DNA from: Mytilisepta virgata
Taxonomy: Eukaryota; Mollusca; Bivalvia; Mytilida; Mytilidae
Direction of reading: 5' to 3'
Length of the DNA stretch: 64,000 nt
Assembly: GCA_028015205.1 (NCBI GenBank)
Contig: CM051518.1
Coordinates: forward strand, 31,462,001-31,526,000
Part shown: positions 35,783 to 47,828 of the stretch, in pieces
Layout: each line of letters opens with the position of its first letter
Numbering within the stretch: position 1 is the stretch's first letter
Program-made: the position numbers and the translations under genes
The notes under the pieces: generated by a model
What the model saw: only the letters and a program-made list of their open reading frames with translations
Databases searched by the model: none
What the model was told of the DNA's origin: nothing

Positions 35783-37163
35783 ACTAGAGTCTCTCAAAAG
35801 CTTGTATCGCTCACATGGATTTTACTTGTTCACGTTCAGCAGGACTGAAAATTTATCTTGGTTGGTTTTCCCAAGGTACAAGGTTAAAAAAAGTTAGGCT
35901 GTGATGGTCATCTTAGTTGACATTCAAGGCCATATAATACAATTCTGAAAGAGGACCATTGCTGGCATTAGTTTGGTTCCAATTGGTCAAGTTTAAGGTA
36001 TGATGATCTGCAAATTAAATGTTCGCTTAGGGTCCTATGTTAAACTAAGTTCAGCTTTGGAGGCCATGTCGGCGGATACAATTATGAAAGGGGACCATCT
36101 AATGACCATTATTGTCAAATCTGCTCCCAATTGGCTCGGTGGTTTCAGACAAGATTTTTTAATGAATTTTCCCAAAGGGTCCTAAATTAAACTAAGTTCA
36201 GCAGTAGCGGCCATCTCGGTTGACAGTCCAGGTATGAAAGAGGACCATCTAAGGTCCATTGGTTCCAATTGGCTTAGGGGTTTCAGACAACAAGATTTTC
36301 TAATGAATTTTCCCATAGAGTCCTATGTTTAACTAAGTTCGGCTGTGGCGGAATCTTGGTTGACATTCTGGGTCATCGGACACAATCCTGACAGAGGACC
36401 ATTTAAGGACCATTTCTGTCAAATTTGGTTCCAACTGACCTTGTAATTTTAGACATCTTGGATTTCACATTGGCATGAAAAAACATAAACTTGGTAGAGG
36501 ACCATGTAAGGATCATTCCTGAAACGGACTAGAAATATTTATGTTTGTAAAGGACCTTCCATAGATGCACCATACAAAAAATCAATTCATTTGGTTTTAT
36601 GGTTTCAGAGGAGAAGTTCGACCAATCAGAACATCTAAATGTTCATGGCGGCCATTTTGTTTCACGGATAGGGATGATTTATGCAACTTTGTAAAGGACC
36701 TTCCATAGATGCTCAATGCCAAAAATCAGTTTATTTGGCTTTACGGTTTCAGAGGAGAAGAAGTTTTAAATTTCGACCAATCAGAACATGTAAATGCTCA
36801 TAGAGGCCATTTTGTTTCACGGACCGGAATGATTTATGCAAACTTTGTAAAGGACTTTCCATAGATGCTCCATACAAAAAATCAGTTCATTTGGCTTTAC
36901 GGTTTCAGAGGAGAAGAAGTTTGATTTCGACCAATCAGAACATGTAAATGCTCATAGCGGCCATTTTGTTTCACGGACCGGGATGATTTATGCAAACTTT
37001 GTAAAGGACCTTCCATAGAAGCTACAGGCCAAGTTTCAGTTCAATAGGTCCAGGAGTTTCAGAGGAGAAGATGAAAATGTAAAAGTTTACAGACGCACGA
37101 ATGACGGACGACGGATGCCAAGTAATGACAAAAGCTCACATGGCCTTTGGCCAGGAGAGCTAA
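35783..37163 (+). mobile_element. Complete family A hairpin-ended element
   Basis: The 5' end is CTAGAGTCTCTCAAAAGC, then TTGTATCGCTCACATGG. The core has about nine units of 145-165 bp in two subtypes: GTCCTATGTTAAACTAAG/GGCCATCT.GGTTGACA, then GGCCATTTTGTTTCACGG/GTAAAGGACCTTCCATAG. The 3' end has a GCTCACATGGCC TTT GGCCAGGAGAGC hairpin followed by CTAA at 37160-37163. It is non-coding. Confidence 0.7.
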
Positions 37164-37379
37164 AAATCAATATAATTGCATTACATTCATATTACCAATT
37201 TTGTTAATAGATATTTAGATTATTTATTTGAAAATATAAAATTTGGCCGAAAAAAAATAAAATTTATCCGATATGTCCTACGCCGAAATATCGAATTGTC
37301 CAAGTTCGAAACGTCCTACATTCCTTTTCTATCCATAAGGCTGTTAAAGAAACGCAAAATGTCAAAGTTACCTTGAAAT

Positions 37380-38100
37380 TTGACCTTTGACAAAGAAGTC
37401 CTTTTCCCATATGGTTTCAACGGACAGTTTGAAAAGCCAGTCATCGGTTGATCAGATGAATCTCAACCAAAAGTGGATCGTTTGTAGAGGGTACTGTTAT
37501 CCTCAATCCTGGAGTTTAAAAACATATCATAACGTATTTTCTGAAAATGGGCAATAAAAATCAAAGATGGCCTCTGGCGGCCATGTTCATTCAACTGGAA
37601 TCAATGGTGGATAGTTTGTAGAGGTCCTTCCATCCATCATTCCTACCAAGTTTAATTACAATCCGCCAAGTAGTTTCAGAGAAGACCAAAATGTTTACGG
37701 ACGACGACGGAAGCATGGTGATGACATAAGTTCCAATGGCCTATAGGCCAGGTGAGCTAAAAAGGGGTACGGGCTAAGAAGGGTGGTAACTCTAGTAAGA
37801 ATCGTTGAAAAATCGTCATTATTAAACTTGACTTAGATATTCACAAGATACACAAACACACCAAACCTATTTTCAATCTTCACAGGTTATCGATTTGAGC
37901 AATTTTGAGGTACAAAAAGGTGCATAACTCTAGTAAGAATTGTCGAAAAATCGTCATTATCGAACTTCACCTAGATATTTATAAGATACACTCACATGCT
38001 ATGCCTAGCGCCAATCTGACTTTTCATTCACAAGTTATCATCTGGAAAGCAATTTTGGACACATGGACGGACCACACACATTTCTATAGTTCCCTTTGAC
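37380..38100 (+). mobile_element. 5'-truncated family A element plus flanking direct repeats
   Basis: 37380-37760 carries core sequence and ends CAATGGCC TATA GGCCAGGTGAGCTAA, the family A 3' hairpin. 37775-38060 holds two more units of the GTAACTCTAGTAAGAATCGT repeat seen at 35440. Confidence 0.55.
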
Positions 38101-38266
38101 AAAGCGTCGGGGGGACAATTAGGTATAAGTTGTGTGTGAACTCTAGAACTGTTTTTATGTAAGAACTATATTAGATTTTAAAACAATGTGTGATATTGAT
38201 GAAGGATATATTGAGGTTTTTTTTAGTGTACCGATATGATATAGTGTATAATTGTTGCATTGGTGA

Positions 38267-38983
38267 TTGGATTCTGTCAGGGAGTATTATGAAGATGGGA
38301 TTACAAAAATGTTGGATTTTCTCATAGGCAACGTATTTGTTGAATTTGGCGATCTAATTTTTCAACAAACAATCGGCATTCCAATGGGAACCAACTGTGC
38401 TCCTTTCCTCGCCAATCAGTTTCTGTACTCATATAAAGCGGACTTCATTCAAGGGTTACTAGGTGAAAACAAAGAAACTAGCCCAATCCTTTAATTTCAC
38501 TTTTCGTTATATAGATGAGGTGTTGTCGTTATATAACGACAAATTCCGAGACTTTCTACAACTTATCTACCCCAGTTAGCGTACAATTAAGGATACGACA
38601 GATACACCAAAGTCCGCTTCATGTTTGGATTTATTTCTTGAAATAAACTATGAGGGACATTTGAAGACAAAACTTTGACAAACATGATGACTTCAAATTT
38701 CCTATTGTTAATTTCCCCTTCTTGAGTAGCAATATACCAGCATCGCCTGCATATGGCGTCTAAGTTTCTCAGCTTATCCAATTTTCAAGGGCATGCGTGA
38801 GTTACCCTGACTTTCGACAAAGAGGATTAATGCTGTCACAAAAGCTTCTTAACCAGAGTTTTATCAGGGATAAGTTGATGTCATCACTTAGGAAATTTTG
38901 CGGTCGTCATCACGAATTGATTGACCATTAAAGTGTTCCAATATCAAAGATGGTTGGACCTTTTCCCACTGTCGTAAAATTTC
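38267..38983 (+). pseudogene. Penelope-like reverse transcriptase fragment, frameshifted
   Basis: It is co-linear with the 14358-14963 copy but extends further 5' (MLDFLIGNVFVEFGDLIFQQ, then TIGIPMGTNCAPFLANQFLY). A frameshift near 38475 is followed by FNFTFRYIDEVLSLYND, where the catalytic YIDD reads YIDE. Stop codons and further shifts occur at about 38578 and 38675, and it ends VFQYQRWLDLFPLS-like at 38960. It is dead. Confidence 0.75.
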
Positions 38984-39250
38984 ATGTGCCCCCACCGATT
39001 TGTGACTTTCACCAGGTTGACTTTGTTGAACTTCACGACGGGTGCCGTATACGGAGCAGGAACTGCTTACCCTTCCAGAGCACTTGGGTTCACTCCTGGT
39101 TTTTATAGGATTTCGTGTTGTTCATTGTTTTTTAGTTTTCTGCGTTTATTTGTTGTGCTTGTGGTTGTTCATTCGTCTTCCCGGGTTTGTCTGTCCAATG
39201 GATTACCTTTTTTTATTGCACCTTGGGTATATTTGTCCTTTTTTTAATTC
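38984..39250 (+). mobile_element. Penelope-like element 3' tail
   Basis: It is nearly identical in order to the tails at 10990 and 14357: GTGCCCCCACCGATTTGTGA, TATACGGAGCAGGAACTGCT, GTTTTTATAGGATTTCGTGT and TATTTGTCCTTTTT. The two overlapping ORFs in different frames over this tail are non-coding readings. Confidence 0.7.
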
Positions 39251-39879
39251 CTCACTAGAGGTGTGCCTATATTGGGAGAATTTATACAGATACAGATTGG
39301 CATGTCATTGTGGGTTGAATCGGGGTTCATCACCATTTAGAGAAAACGTAGAATATTTTTTTAACTCAGTGTCTAGCTTTTTAATACATTTTATCCCCAC
39401 GCTTTCGTAGACAATTCGGGGATACTGTCATAGCCTTAGTCTGTTACATGACATCATCTTTCATTTTATGGTTTCTGGATTTAATTTCTATATATAACGG
39501 TTGCATTCTTCCTGTAGATGGTAAAGTAGGTTTAAGAATTTTCATTTAAAAAACCTGAGCCAAATTTTTAAAATTGTGAATTTCAGCTCGTCCTCAACTA
39601 ACTTTTCATTTTAGTGCATCATGAGGTTGTCGACCTTCATTTTGAAAACTTAACACCCATAGGGGGCGAATTTGAAAACGTGAACTAAAGCTTGTGACCT
39701 TAACTCAACTTTCTCTATATGTATTTTATTCATGTTATTCTCATTCACTGTATGCAGTAGTATAAGGTTTTCCAATTTTGATTTTCTAAACTGCTCAATA
39801 GCATTATAGGGGTTTTTAATTTAAACTTTTCTTTTTTTTTCAATTTGTGCATTTCATTTCTTGACAGTACTTTCAAAAG

Positions 39880-40150
39880 AACAAGATTGCTACATGTAGC
39901 CATACCGGTATGTCCCTCGCCACAGAGAAATGTTGAAGCCCCACAAGATACACAAAATGTGTATTATTGAAATGGTGGCACAGTATGGATGTCAACACAT
40001 AATAAAAAAAATTGCAGAATAATACAAATAAACATTTGCGGCCACAAAGTGTTCCTGTAGTGTCACATGCACAAAAACATTAAAGTCCCATAAATCCTGT
40101 AAAATTTGTCAATAAAAATTGTGGTGCATTGGGATACTGTACAAGTGGTA
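39880..40150 (+). mobile_element. Family H fragment (truncated)
   Basis: It starts GCTACATGTAGCCATACCGG and TATGTCCCTCGCCACAG, passes through GAAGCCCCACAAGATACAC and CAAAGTGTTCCTGTAGTGTC, and breaks off near 40150. The same sequence is found, split by insertions, at 49893-52466. Confidence 0.6.
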
Positions 40151-43100
40151 CTGGTCTATCTATTTGCTGTCTCCGATACTTAATTTTACTGTAAAACATA
40201 TCTTTTTCTATTCTGGTGCTTTCCCCCCTCTAAGATTTGCCTGTATACGGTGTTTAAAGTAATAACTTCAAAACAACTTTCTACACCAGATATGATACTT
40301 AATAATAAAATCAGCACACTTAAAATTTCTCATTTAATGACAGTTTAAGAAAAAAAAAAATCACTCATGACAATTCCTTACCACAAACATAGATCTAGTA
40401 CATCATGCATATTTACCTGAAAAATTACTATCTAGTGCATCATAATTTCTTACTCAAATGCTTTAAACCTGTAGATTCCATACAATATGATTATATGTTA
40501 CTATGCATAAGACTAACGCTGGAACATGACTACTTAAATCTGTTCAAATGACAAGGACCATGATTGCTTAGTGTTTCAGATTGTGGGTGCAATTTGCAAA
40601 TTTTATGACAGAAATGCAATTATAAAATCTATAATGTATAATTTAATGTGTTAACAAGTGTAATTTTCTTTTAAACATAATATTTTGGCCACTATAATAA
40701 ATGATATGTTTATACTCCAAATGAACTTGTCAACTGTTAAGATTCTTGATATTTTGTTTAAAAAAAATTGCATGCTGCCCAAATGAAAGAGGAATGACTT
40801 CTACCAAGAAGGTATTTTTTTTTAACATTTGATATTCGTATTTATTATTCTACAATGAATAAAACATACATGTAGTTGTGCAAGGTATCTGAAACTAAAT
40901 TTATACACGTATAACTATCTGTATGAAAATCTTGATTTGTTTGACGACTTTAAATCTGAACCCAGAATATAGCCTTCAATAAAACGTTCAAGGTGTTGTC
41001 AAAGTACAAAACATATATATATTTAATATACAAAATTATAAGATTTAAAAATGAGAATTGATCATTTAGTATTAAAACATTTCTCTTTACTTCAAGAATA
41101 AAAACCACACAGTTTCACCCCAAAAATACAAAACACAGGACATAGACACCCCATCCTGTTTTTAACCAGTTAACAAAAGACCTCAAAATTGTGTATGTTT
41201 TGGACTGCACTATAAGATAACTGATCTACTTCAAATTTAGACATGACCTATGTTTAGTTATTCAAAGAACTAAGTTAAATTTTAAATTATTTGTCTGAAG
41301 CATTTACAAGAACCTCATCAAACATAGATGAAAAAGTTAATACAAAAAGAAATGACATGTTTTCAATTTTTCTGCATGAGTAAGTATGTACCAGTAAAAA
41401 TGAATATTGCATGATCCATTTTGAATTTGAATGATTTGGTCCAGACAACCAAGTTATCAGGTAACGACCAAACAAGACTAACCACCATATTATAAAATTA
41501 TGCAACTCAGAAACAATATATCTGAAGAATTTCAAATTCACACTGTTTTAATTAGCCTCTATGCACACTTTGTATAGGAAATAAATCCACACTAAAATTA
41601 TGCTTTTGATTTTTTGAAAAAAATTGCATCATAGAAATTTGCTTTCATAATCATTCTCAATTTTTGTTAATATCAACATGAATAGTTCTGACTTATTACA
41701 AGTATCAGTTTCTACTTGTTTTCTCTCTTTGAATCTATAGTCTACAACATTTAGAGTTTCAAAGTAATTTCATACCCCTGCTTTTTGCAATTTCTGGATA
41801 AACAATATTTTCAGGCATTTAATTACCAAATACACCAAGTATAACTTTGCAAACTGGTCAAGGAATAGTCACAATTCTGACTAAAACGGAATGTAATATG
41901 CAAAATCTGCTTGTCACCCTCGATACATTTTCCTGATTTATTTTAACAAATTTACACTTTTGGAGTCTAACTGGATTATTCATAATTTAAATGTTCATAT
42001 AGTGCCAGAAATGAGTAAAACGAAATCCAAATATTTAGCCTAAACTACCCATTAAACATTATAATGTATTACCAATGTAAAGGTAATATTGTTAAAACAT
42101 CATAAAATCTATTAACAGGCTGCATAAGAGTCAAAATTAAAGATGTTAAAAAATATTGCAAAAATATGTTTGATCCCTCAACAAAATAATAAAACACTAC
42201 TAACAAAACATAACAATTACCAGAGTAAAATTTACAGGCCATAAATAAATTCATAGCTACTTTCTGTACAAACTTTGTTTAAAATTTCTGTAATAAAATT
42301 TATTTTCTGAATACACGTCAAAATACAGTAATGTGTTCAACTTAATACATTCTTTACTAAACAAAGCCTAATCTATATCTGATATATTTTTATACAGTAT
42401 TCTGTTCTAGTTGTTTTTTTTGTTGCTATATTAGACTTGCAGAGTTCAAGTAACCTGACAATCAATCAGGATTCTGTCTTTACATAGATGCCAACCCTTT
42501 TTTGGTCCTATCAGTAAAAACAATCTGAGTCGTCAGTAATTTGCAACTTTTTTCAGTAATCATAATTTTTTCATAGAATATAAGTGCATTCATCAATATA
42601 TTCGGAATCGTACAAAAACCAAATAGATCGTTTTATAAAGCAAATAATCCTGAGACATCCCGAAAGTAATTAAAAATCTGAATCTTTACTCCGCTTTATC
42701 TTTCCACGATAGTAACCTGTAATGAAATATTAAAATCTAACCCAGGAACAGTTTTGGACTGGTAATGAACGGAAATCTGTAATGATAGACTATAAACCGA
42801 AACACTAATTTTCACCTGAAATTCGTAGCAATTACGGAAAAATCGTAATTGTTGGCATTTATGTCCTTAAATCAAATTCATTTTATTCATTGATTGATTG
42901 ATTATTATTTTTTGGAGAGGAAGGGAGGTTACTCATCAAAGATCAGAAATCTTTAAAATCCTGAAAACTTGCATCCATGTAATAATGTGCATAACTCTTT
43001 AGCAAAATAAATCAAGTGGAACAGAAGTTGAATTTTTGCTAATTGCCATGTATTTTGTAAAAAGAAAGGCCTACTTGTGACTGCATATATGGTTCAATTC

Positions 43101-43250
43101 TTTCTATAAATGGACAATACAGTAATAGAATGAAAAACATTTCCATTAAATTTCATACGAAATATGTTAATTTTTTCAAATGAAAAAAAATTTTGACATA
43201 TTTTATGATCAGATGTTTTAACAACTCCAACATAAATAAACTGTTATCAC
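40151..43250. other. AT-rich single-copy-looking DNA, possible 3' UTR or downstream flank of the PP2A B56 gene
   Basis: There are no repeats or open frames of note on either strand. It lies downstream (minus strand) of the B56 terminal exon, with many TTTATT (minus-strand AATAAA) words. The extent of the transcript cannot be fixed from sequence alone. Confidence 0.35.
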
Positions 43251-43255
43251 AGAGA

Positions 43256-44584
43256 TATGTCTCGCCTTTTTGTAATTTTGATTATGCAAATGTTGAAATC
43301 ATAATAGCAATACCTTAACATCTTACACAAGTTATGCAAATATTCAAAGTCAATGAACCATGACTGAGTTACATGGTTAAACAATCTCCATTTAAATGAG
43401 ATGTGTGAATGCTAATACAACTGGATACCAAATACCATTGACTTATTATGTCGTTCCCAAACCTAAATACAAAAATTTTGTGGGAAAAATTTGGTTGATT
43501 ATATAGGGAATCACTGATGCGTGACTGGAGTGGGCCCCCCTTAGGTGAGTCAGCGCCCCCCCCTTACAAAAAGTTCTGGATCCGCCACTGATAGCAATAC
43601 TTTAACATGTAAGTTATGGAAATATTCATTCAATGAATATGCACGAATTAGCCTACCTATGTGTAGCTTTTCAACCCAACCTCATCATGGCGAGACAAAA
43701 ATCTTTTTGCTTGGCTTTGTGTCCAATGAAATATAATTTTGTTTGTTTACTTATAGTTACTTATAGTTACTTATAGTTGATTTCCAGTACAGGATCCCTC
43801 AAGGTTCCTCTTCACCAGACTCATAATATATGTAAAGTAAGCAAACCATTCAAAGTCAATAGACCATGACTGAGGGGGTGGAGCCAAATAATCTCCATAG
43901 CAATGAGATGTAGCAATGGTAATACATCTGCATACCAATTATCATTGACCTACCACTAGTGGATCCCCATAAACTGACCTAATCACAAACTAATACATGT
44001 AAAGTAAGCAAACCATTCAAAGTCAATAGACCATGACTGAAGGGGCGGAGCCAAATAATCTCCATGGCAATGAGATGTAGCAATGGTAATACATCTGCAT
44101 ACCAATTATCATTGACCTACCACTAGTGGATCCCCATAAACTGACCTAATCACAAACTAATACATGTAAAGTAAGTAAACCATTCAAAGTCAATAGACCA
44201 TGACTGAGGGGGTGGAGCCAAATAATCTCCATGGCAATGAGATGTAGCAATGGTAATACATCTGCATACCAATTATCATTGACCTACCACTAGTGAATCC
44301 CCATAAACTGACCTAATCACAAACTAATACATGTAAAGTAAGCAAACCATTCAAAGTCAATAGACCATGACTGAGGGGGCGGAGCCAAATAATCTCCATG
44401 GCAATGAGATGTGGCAATGGTAATTCATCTGCATACCAATTATCATTGACCTACCACTAGTGGATCCCCATAAAACTGAGCTAATCACAAACTAATACAT
44501 TGTTGACGCCATCGCCGCCGCCGCCGACGCCGGAAACAGCATACCTATGTCTCGCCTTTTGACTCCGTCAAGGCGAGACAAAAA
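43256..44584 (+). mobile_element. Hairpin-ended element with four 167-bp tandem units (family B)
   Basis: The 5' end TATGTCTCGCCTTTTTG at 43256 matches the stem of the 3' hairpin at 44549-44579 (GTCTCGCCTT..GAC TCC GTC AAGGCGAGAC). The core at 43831-44499 has four units with exact 167-bp spacing (starts 43831, 43998, 44165, 44332) and only a few differences, so it amplified recently. A more diverged unit lies at 43310-43450. Just before the 3' hairpin is a GCCGCCGCCGCCGACGCCG run. It is non-coding. Confidence 0.8.
43510..43590. mobile_element. Small hAT-like MITE remnant inside family B
   Basis: The right end reads TCTGGATCCGCCACTG, the reverse complement of the CAGTGGCGGATCCAGA terminus common in hAT elements. 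The left end (CACTGATGCGTGACTGGAG) is a decayed partner. It interrupts the left part of the family B element. Confidence 0.5.
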
Positions 44585-45420
44585 CTCATCTTAGAATTAA
44601 CTAACAATTTGGAATTATTTCACTAAGACTGAAGAAAATCTTTTAACAGCAGTATAAGTAATCAGCAAACAGAAATTGCACAAAAATACTGACTGATTTA
44701 GTAGATCTTTGTAAAAACTACAGAAAATATACCAGGTAAATGTGGTTTTAATGGTTCATATCAAAATTGATTTTAAGTACAACAAACTATCTTTGCTGCA
44801 ATAAAACTGTAATATTATAAAATAAATTACATATGTATGATATTATATATCATTGGAAATATAATTTCTACAGCTACTGAAGCTGCAATTACAATTTTAC
44901 CTTGAATAAAACATTTACTTATTACCTCTCAATGTTAACTTGTGGCAACAGAAAAATTAACCTCAAAATGGTATGTTTCAAAGCTTTAATATTAAGCATG
45001 CAGTTTATTTCTTGTATATAAAAAAAACATTTTCTGTTCAACAAAATCTAGAATATATTTATTAGTAAAATTGGAGTACTTGTTTTCAAAATTTTACAAT
45101 ACATCTTCTGGGGGAATTAGAACTTTCAGTATTAAATAATTTTCCTTGCGTCAAAATGTATTTGTTGTACTTAACTTGTAGTACCTGTATAATCTGACAG
45201 CTATTAGATCAAAAACTATTACTTTCTATATCAGCATTAACTATTATAAGAACCCTGTTTATCCTGTAATACAAAAAATTAAAATAGAGCAGTTAAGTGC
45301 CATTTATGAGTTTCAAGCTTGTAATCTGACATAAAAATTCTCTTATCTATTAATATACTGTACCTTACTAACATATACTGGCCAAGATCTGTGCATTACT
45401 TAGAAAATATCAGTAAACCT
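44585..45420. other. AT-rich stretch with no recognised gene
   Basis: No open frame, repeat or RNA structure was identified. It may be 3' UTR or flank of the B56 gene. Confidence 0.4.
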
Positions 45421-45659
45421 GTTTGTATGTTTGTTTAGTTGGGGTTTTACACCGTTTTCAGCACATTTGGCTATTTTGCGGCGGCCAGTTTTTATTTGTG
45501 GAGGAAGCCAGAGTACCCGGAGAGAACCACTGACCTTTGGTAGGAAAACTGGCAATCCTTGTCAAGTAACATCGGCGTCAAACACACCCTGCCACAGGTT
45601 GAGATTTGAACTCACAACCTCAATGTTGACAGGCTAGTGATCATTAGTACAGTCAACTA
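45421..45659 (-). mobile_element. tRNA-derived SINE, diverged copy lacking its 5' head
   Basis: On the minus strand it has a box-B-like GGTTGTGAGTTCAAATCTCA, then the shared body (CCGGGTACTCTGGCTTCCTC, AACTGGCCGCCGCAAAATAG, GCCAAATGTGCTGAAAACGG) and an AAACCCCAACTAAAC tail. It matches the complete copy at 49959-50220; the box A end is missing or decayed. Confidence 0.8.
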
Positions 45660-47253
45660 GTAACATGAACATCTTTCTCATGAAATATTTGTTTTCAGTA
45701 TCTTCAATTTATTAAGTTTTACAGCATATTAAAATACTGACAACTGGCATTGCTTAAATATGCCTATATGAAATTAAAATTTAGTTTCTTTAAGAACATT
45801 TCCATACAGTGTGCAAGGCCACATAAAATATTTTTTAGATAATCACCTTGTTGGGGAATGAACATTTTTATTTTATTTGCCTTTATTAAAAGAAATGTTT
45901 ACCTATATAAGATTAAAAAAGAATGAATAATACATCATGATAGTAACAGATTTGTAATCATATGATATTTATTATCACATTGCAATGAAAAGCTTCTCAA
46001 AATACATTTGAAATAGCATGCTTTTTAATGAAATTGTATGAAACTTTATCTACTAAAAACTTATTAATGGTGGCATAAAAATTATTGTTACTGCCAAAAA
46101 AAATTTATAAAATAAGGAAAACATGTCCATATTAGTCTGTTTGAAAAATGATTAGATATTAGAATTAAGATGCACATATTCAGATCTTCAATTTTCAATG
46201 ATTAATACATATTCAGATATATTTCTTGATATTTACGAGTCTGATTTTACATCACAATAAATAAACAACAGCAAAAAGCTTACAAATATAGCACTTCTTG
46301 GGAATGTGTTATTACAATATTTTCTGGAAAATATTTCTCTTTTCACTTAACAATGCATCACCAACAACTACAAAAACTTAAAATTCATTGAAAAATTCAC
46401 AATCACAGTTATATCCTGCAAATACTGATAATTTTATTTCTGATAATGTTGAATTCATCAATATGGTAGCATGATATAATTCTCCATGTACTATATTTCA
46501 TTCTGACTAGAATATTTTGTAGTTGAGAATGTACGAGCTTTAGTAGAAATCAGAATAAAAAATATAATGTATTTACCAGATCCTTCACAAAAAAGTGAAA
46601 ATCACTTAAAGTTGTAAAAGGAAATGTTCTGCTGATATACTGTTTTTGGCAAATGATTCTGTCCCCTCATCAGAAAAAGACAATAAGAACAACACCGGTA
46701 CAATACTAGGAGCCAACAAAACATCTCCAACCAAGCTTTTTCTTTTAATCATTTTTGGTAAATAAGGTCATGGAATTGTAGATATTTCTGTTCATTGGAA
46801 AAATGGAAATATTAAAAACAGGCAAACATTACTTCATTTAAGTTGCATGATATTTCCTGAGGTACATCCGTTAGAATGTCAATGTACGCATGTATCAATC
46901 ATTTCAATTGCGACTCCTCCCAATTCCTTTTAAGGCAAAGTGGGCGGAGTATCACAGGGTGCTGCAAGTCAATTAAATGGACTTATTATCACAGAATTGC
47001 AATTATACAAAATCCTAATCCATACATACTGTTTGACATCTCTCACCATAAAGACCTAATTTTAGTTAACCATAAAATCTTTTCTTCATCCAATCCTCCA
47101 TTATATACAATATAAAAATTACAATTCTAACATTCACACTCATACACGTTTAACTATCACATATACACTTGCAGACACCAGATAAGAGATTGAATGAATT
47201 TGTTCCATCATAACAATAGAAATGGTCCACGACATAAACTGAAGAGTTTGGTC
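45660..47253. other. AT-rich DNA directly downstream of the PP2A B56 stop codon
   Basis: This is probably 3' UTR of the B56 gene, at least in its proximal part. There are no clear repeats. The 79-aa plus-strand frame at 46876-47115 shows no domain. Confidence 0.4.
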
Positions 47254-47400
47254 TCAAGTTGAATTGCTTTCTGATGATGTTGATAAAAAGTCATCTGTTC
47301 TTTTATGACACTCCAGTGCTTTTATCATAGTTATGTCATGTGGTAGTTCGGATTTTCGCCGTAGTAAGGGCTTGTCTTGCTTGCCTTTTTTCTTCGATAA
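47254..47400 (-). CDS. Terminal coding exon of a PP2A B56 (gamma/delta-type) regulatory subunit
   Basis: After an acceptor TTTTAATTACAG| at 47401 the exon reads 48 codons in phase 0 and then TGA. The peptide holds [20 protein letters not shown], then [17 protein letters not shown] and a Ser-rich end. This aligns with the C-terminal tail of vertebrate PPP2R5D/PPP2R5C, which has RRKSELPQD followed by ..KALEAH.RA.E... The RRKS site corresponds to the PKA-phosphorylated serine of human B56-delta. B56 subunits target the PP2A A/C core to LxxIxE-containing substrates, and this tail is regulatory. No upstream exon was found in the remaining 16.6 kb, so the penultimate intron is long and the HEAT-repeat body lies beyond the window. 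The frame is too short for usual ORF cut-offs. Confidence 0.85.
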   Translation of the reverse strand, partial: LSKKKGKQDKPLLRRKSELPHDITMIKALECHKRTDDFLSTSSESNST

Positions 47401-47828
47401 CTGTAATTAAAATAAAGTATAGACATTTATATTCTGGTATCAGTTTTTCACTCCAAACTGCTAATTATTTTTAAAATAAACTAAACTTTTTGCCTAATTT
47501 ACCATCCTTATTTTTCTTGAATACAATTAAATTTATCATAAGATTATCAACTTTTCATTTAAAAACAAACATATTACACAAAAGTCATAAAAGAAATAAA
47601 AAAGAAATTAAACATCCTGTATAGAGACCAATAAGTATTAACAGTGTTCCATTTAGTATTTTAGGAAACAGGGACATATTTTTAAGATAAGGGTGTGACA
47701 CTTTAGCATACTTAAAAAAAGAAAAGGACGAACACAAAGATATACACTAAATTAGAAATATACAAATTACAATTTCTAAATACCTTTTAAAAGATTTTAT
47801 TTTATTTAATCATTTTGGCCTAGCATAA

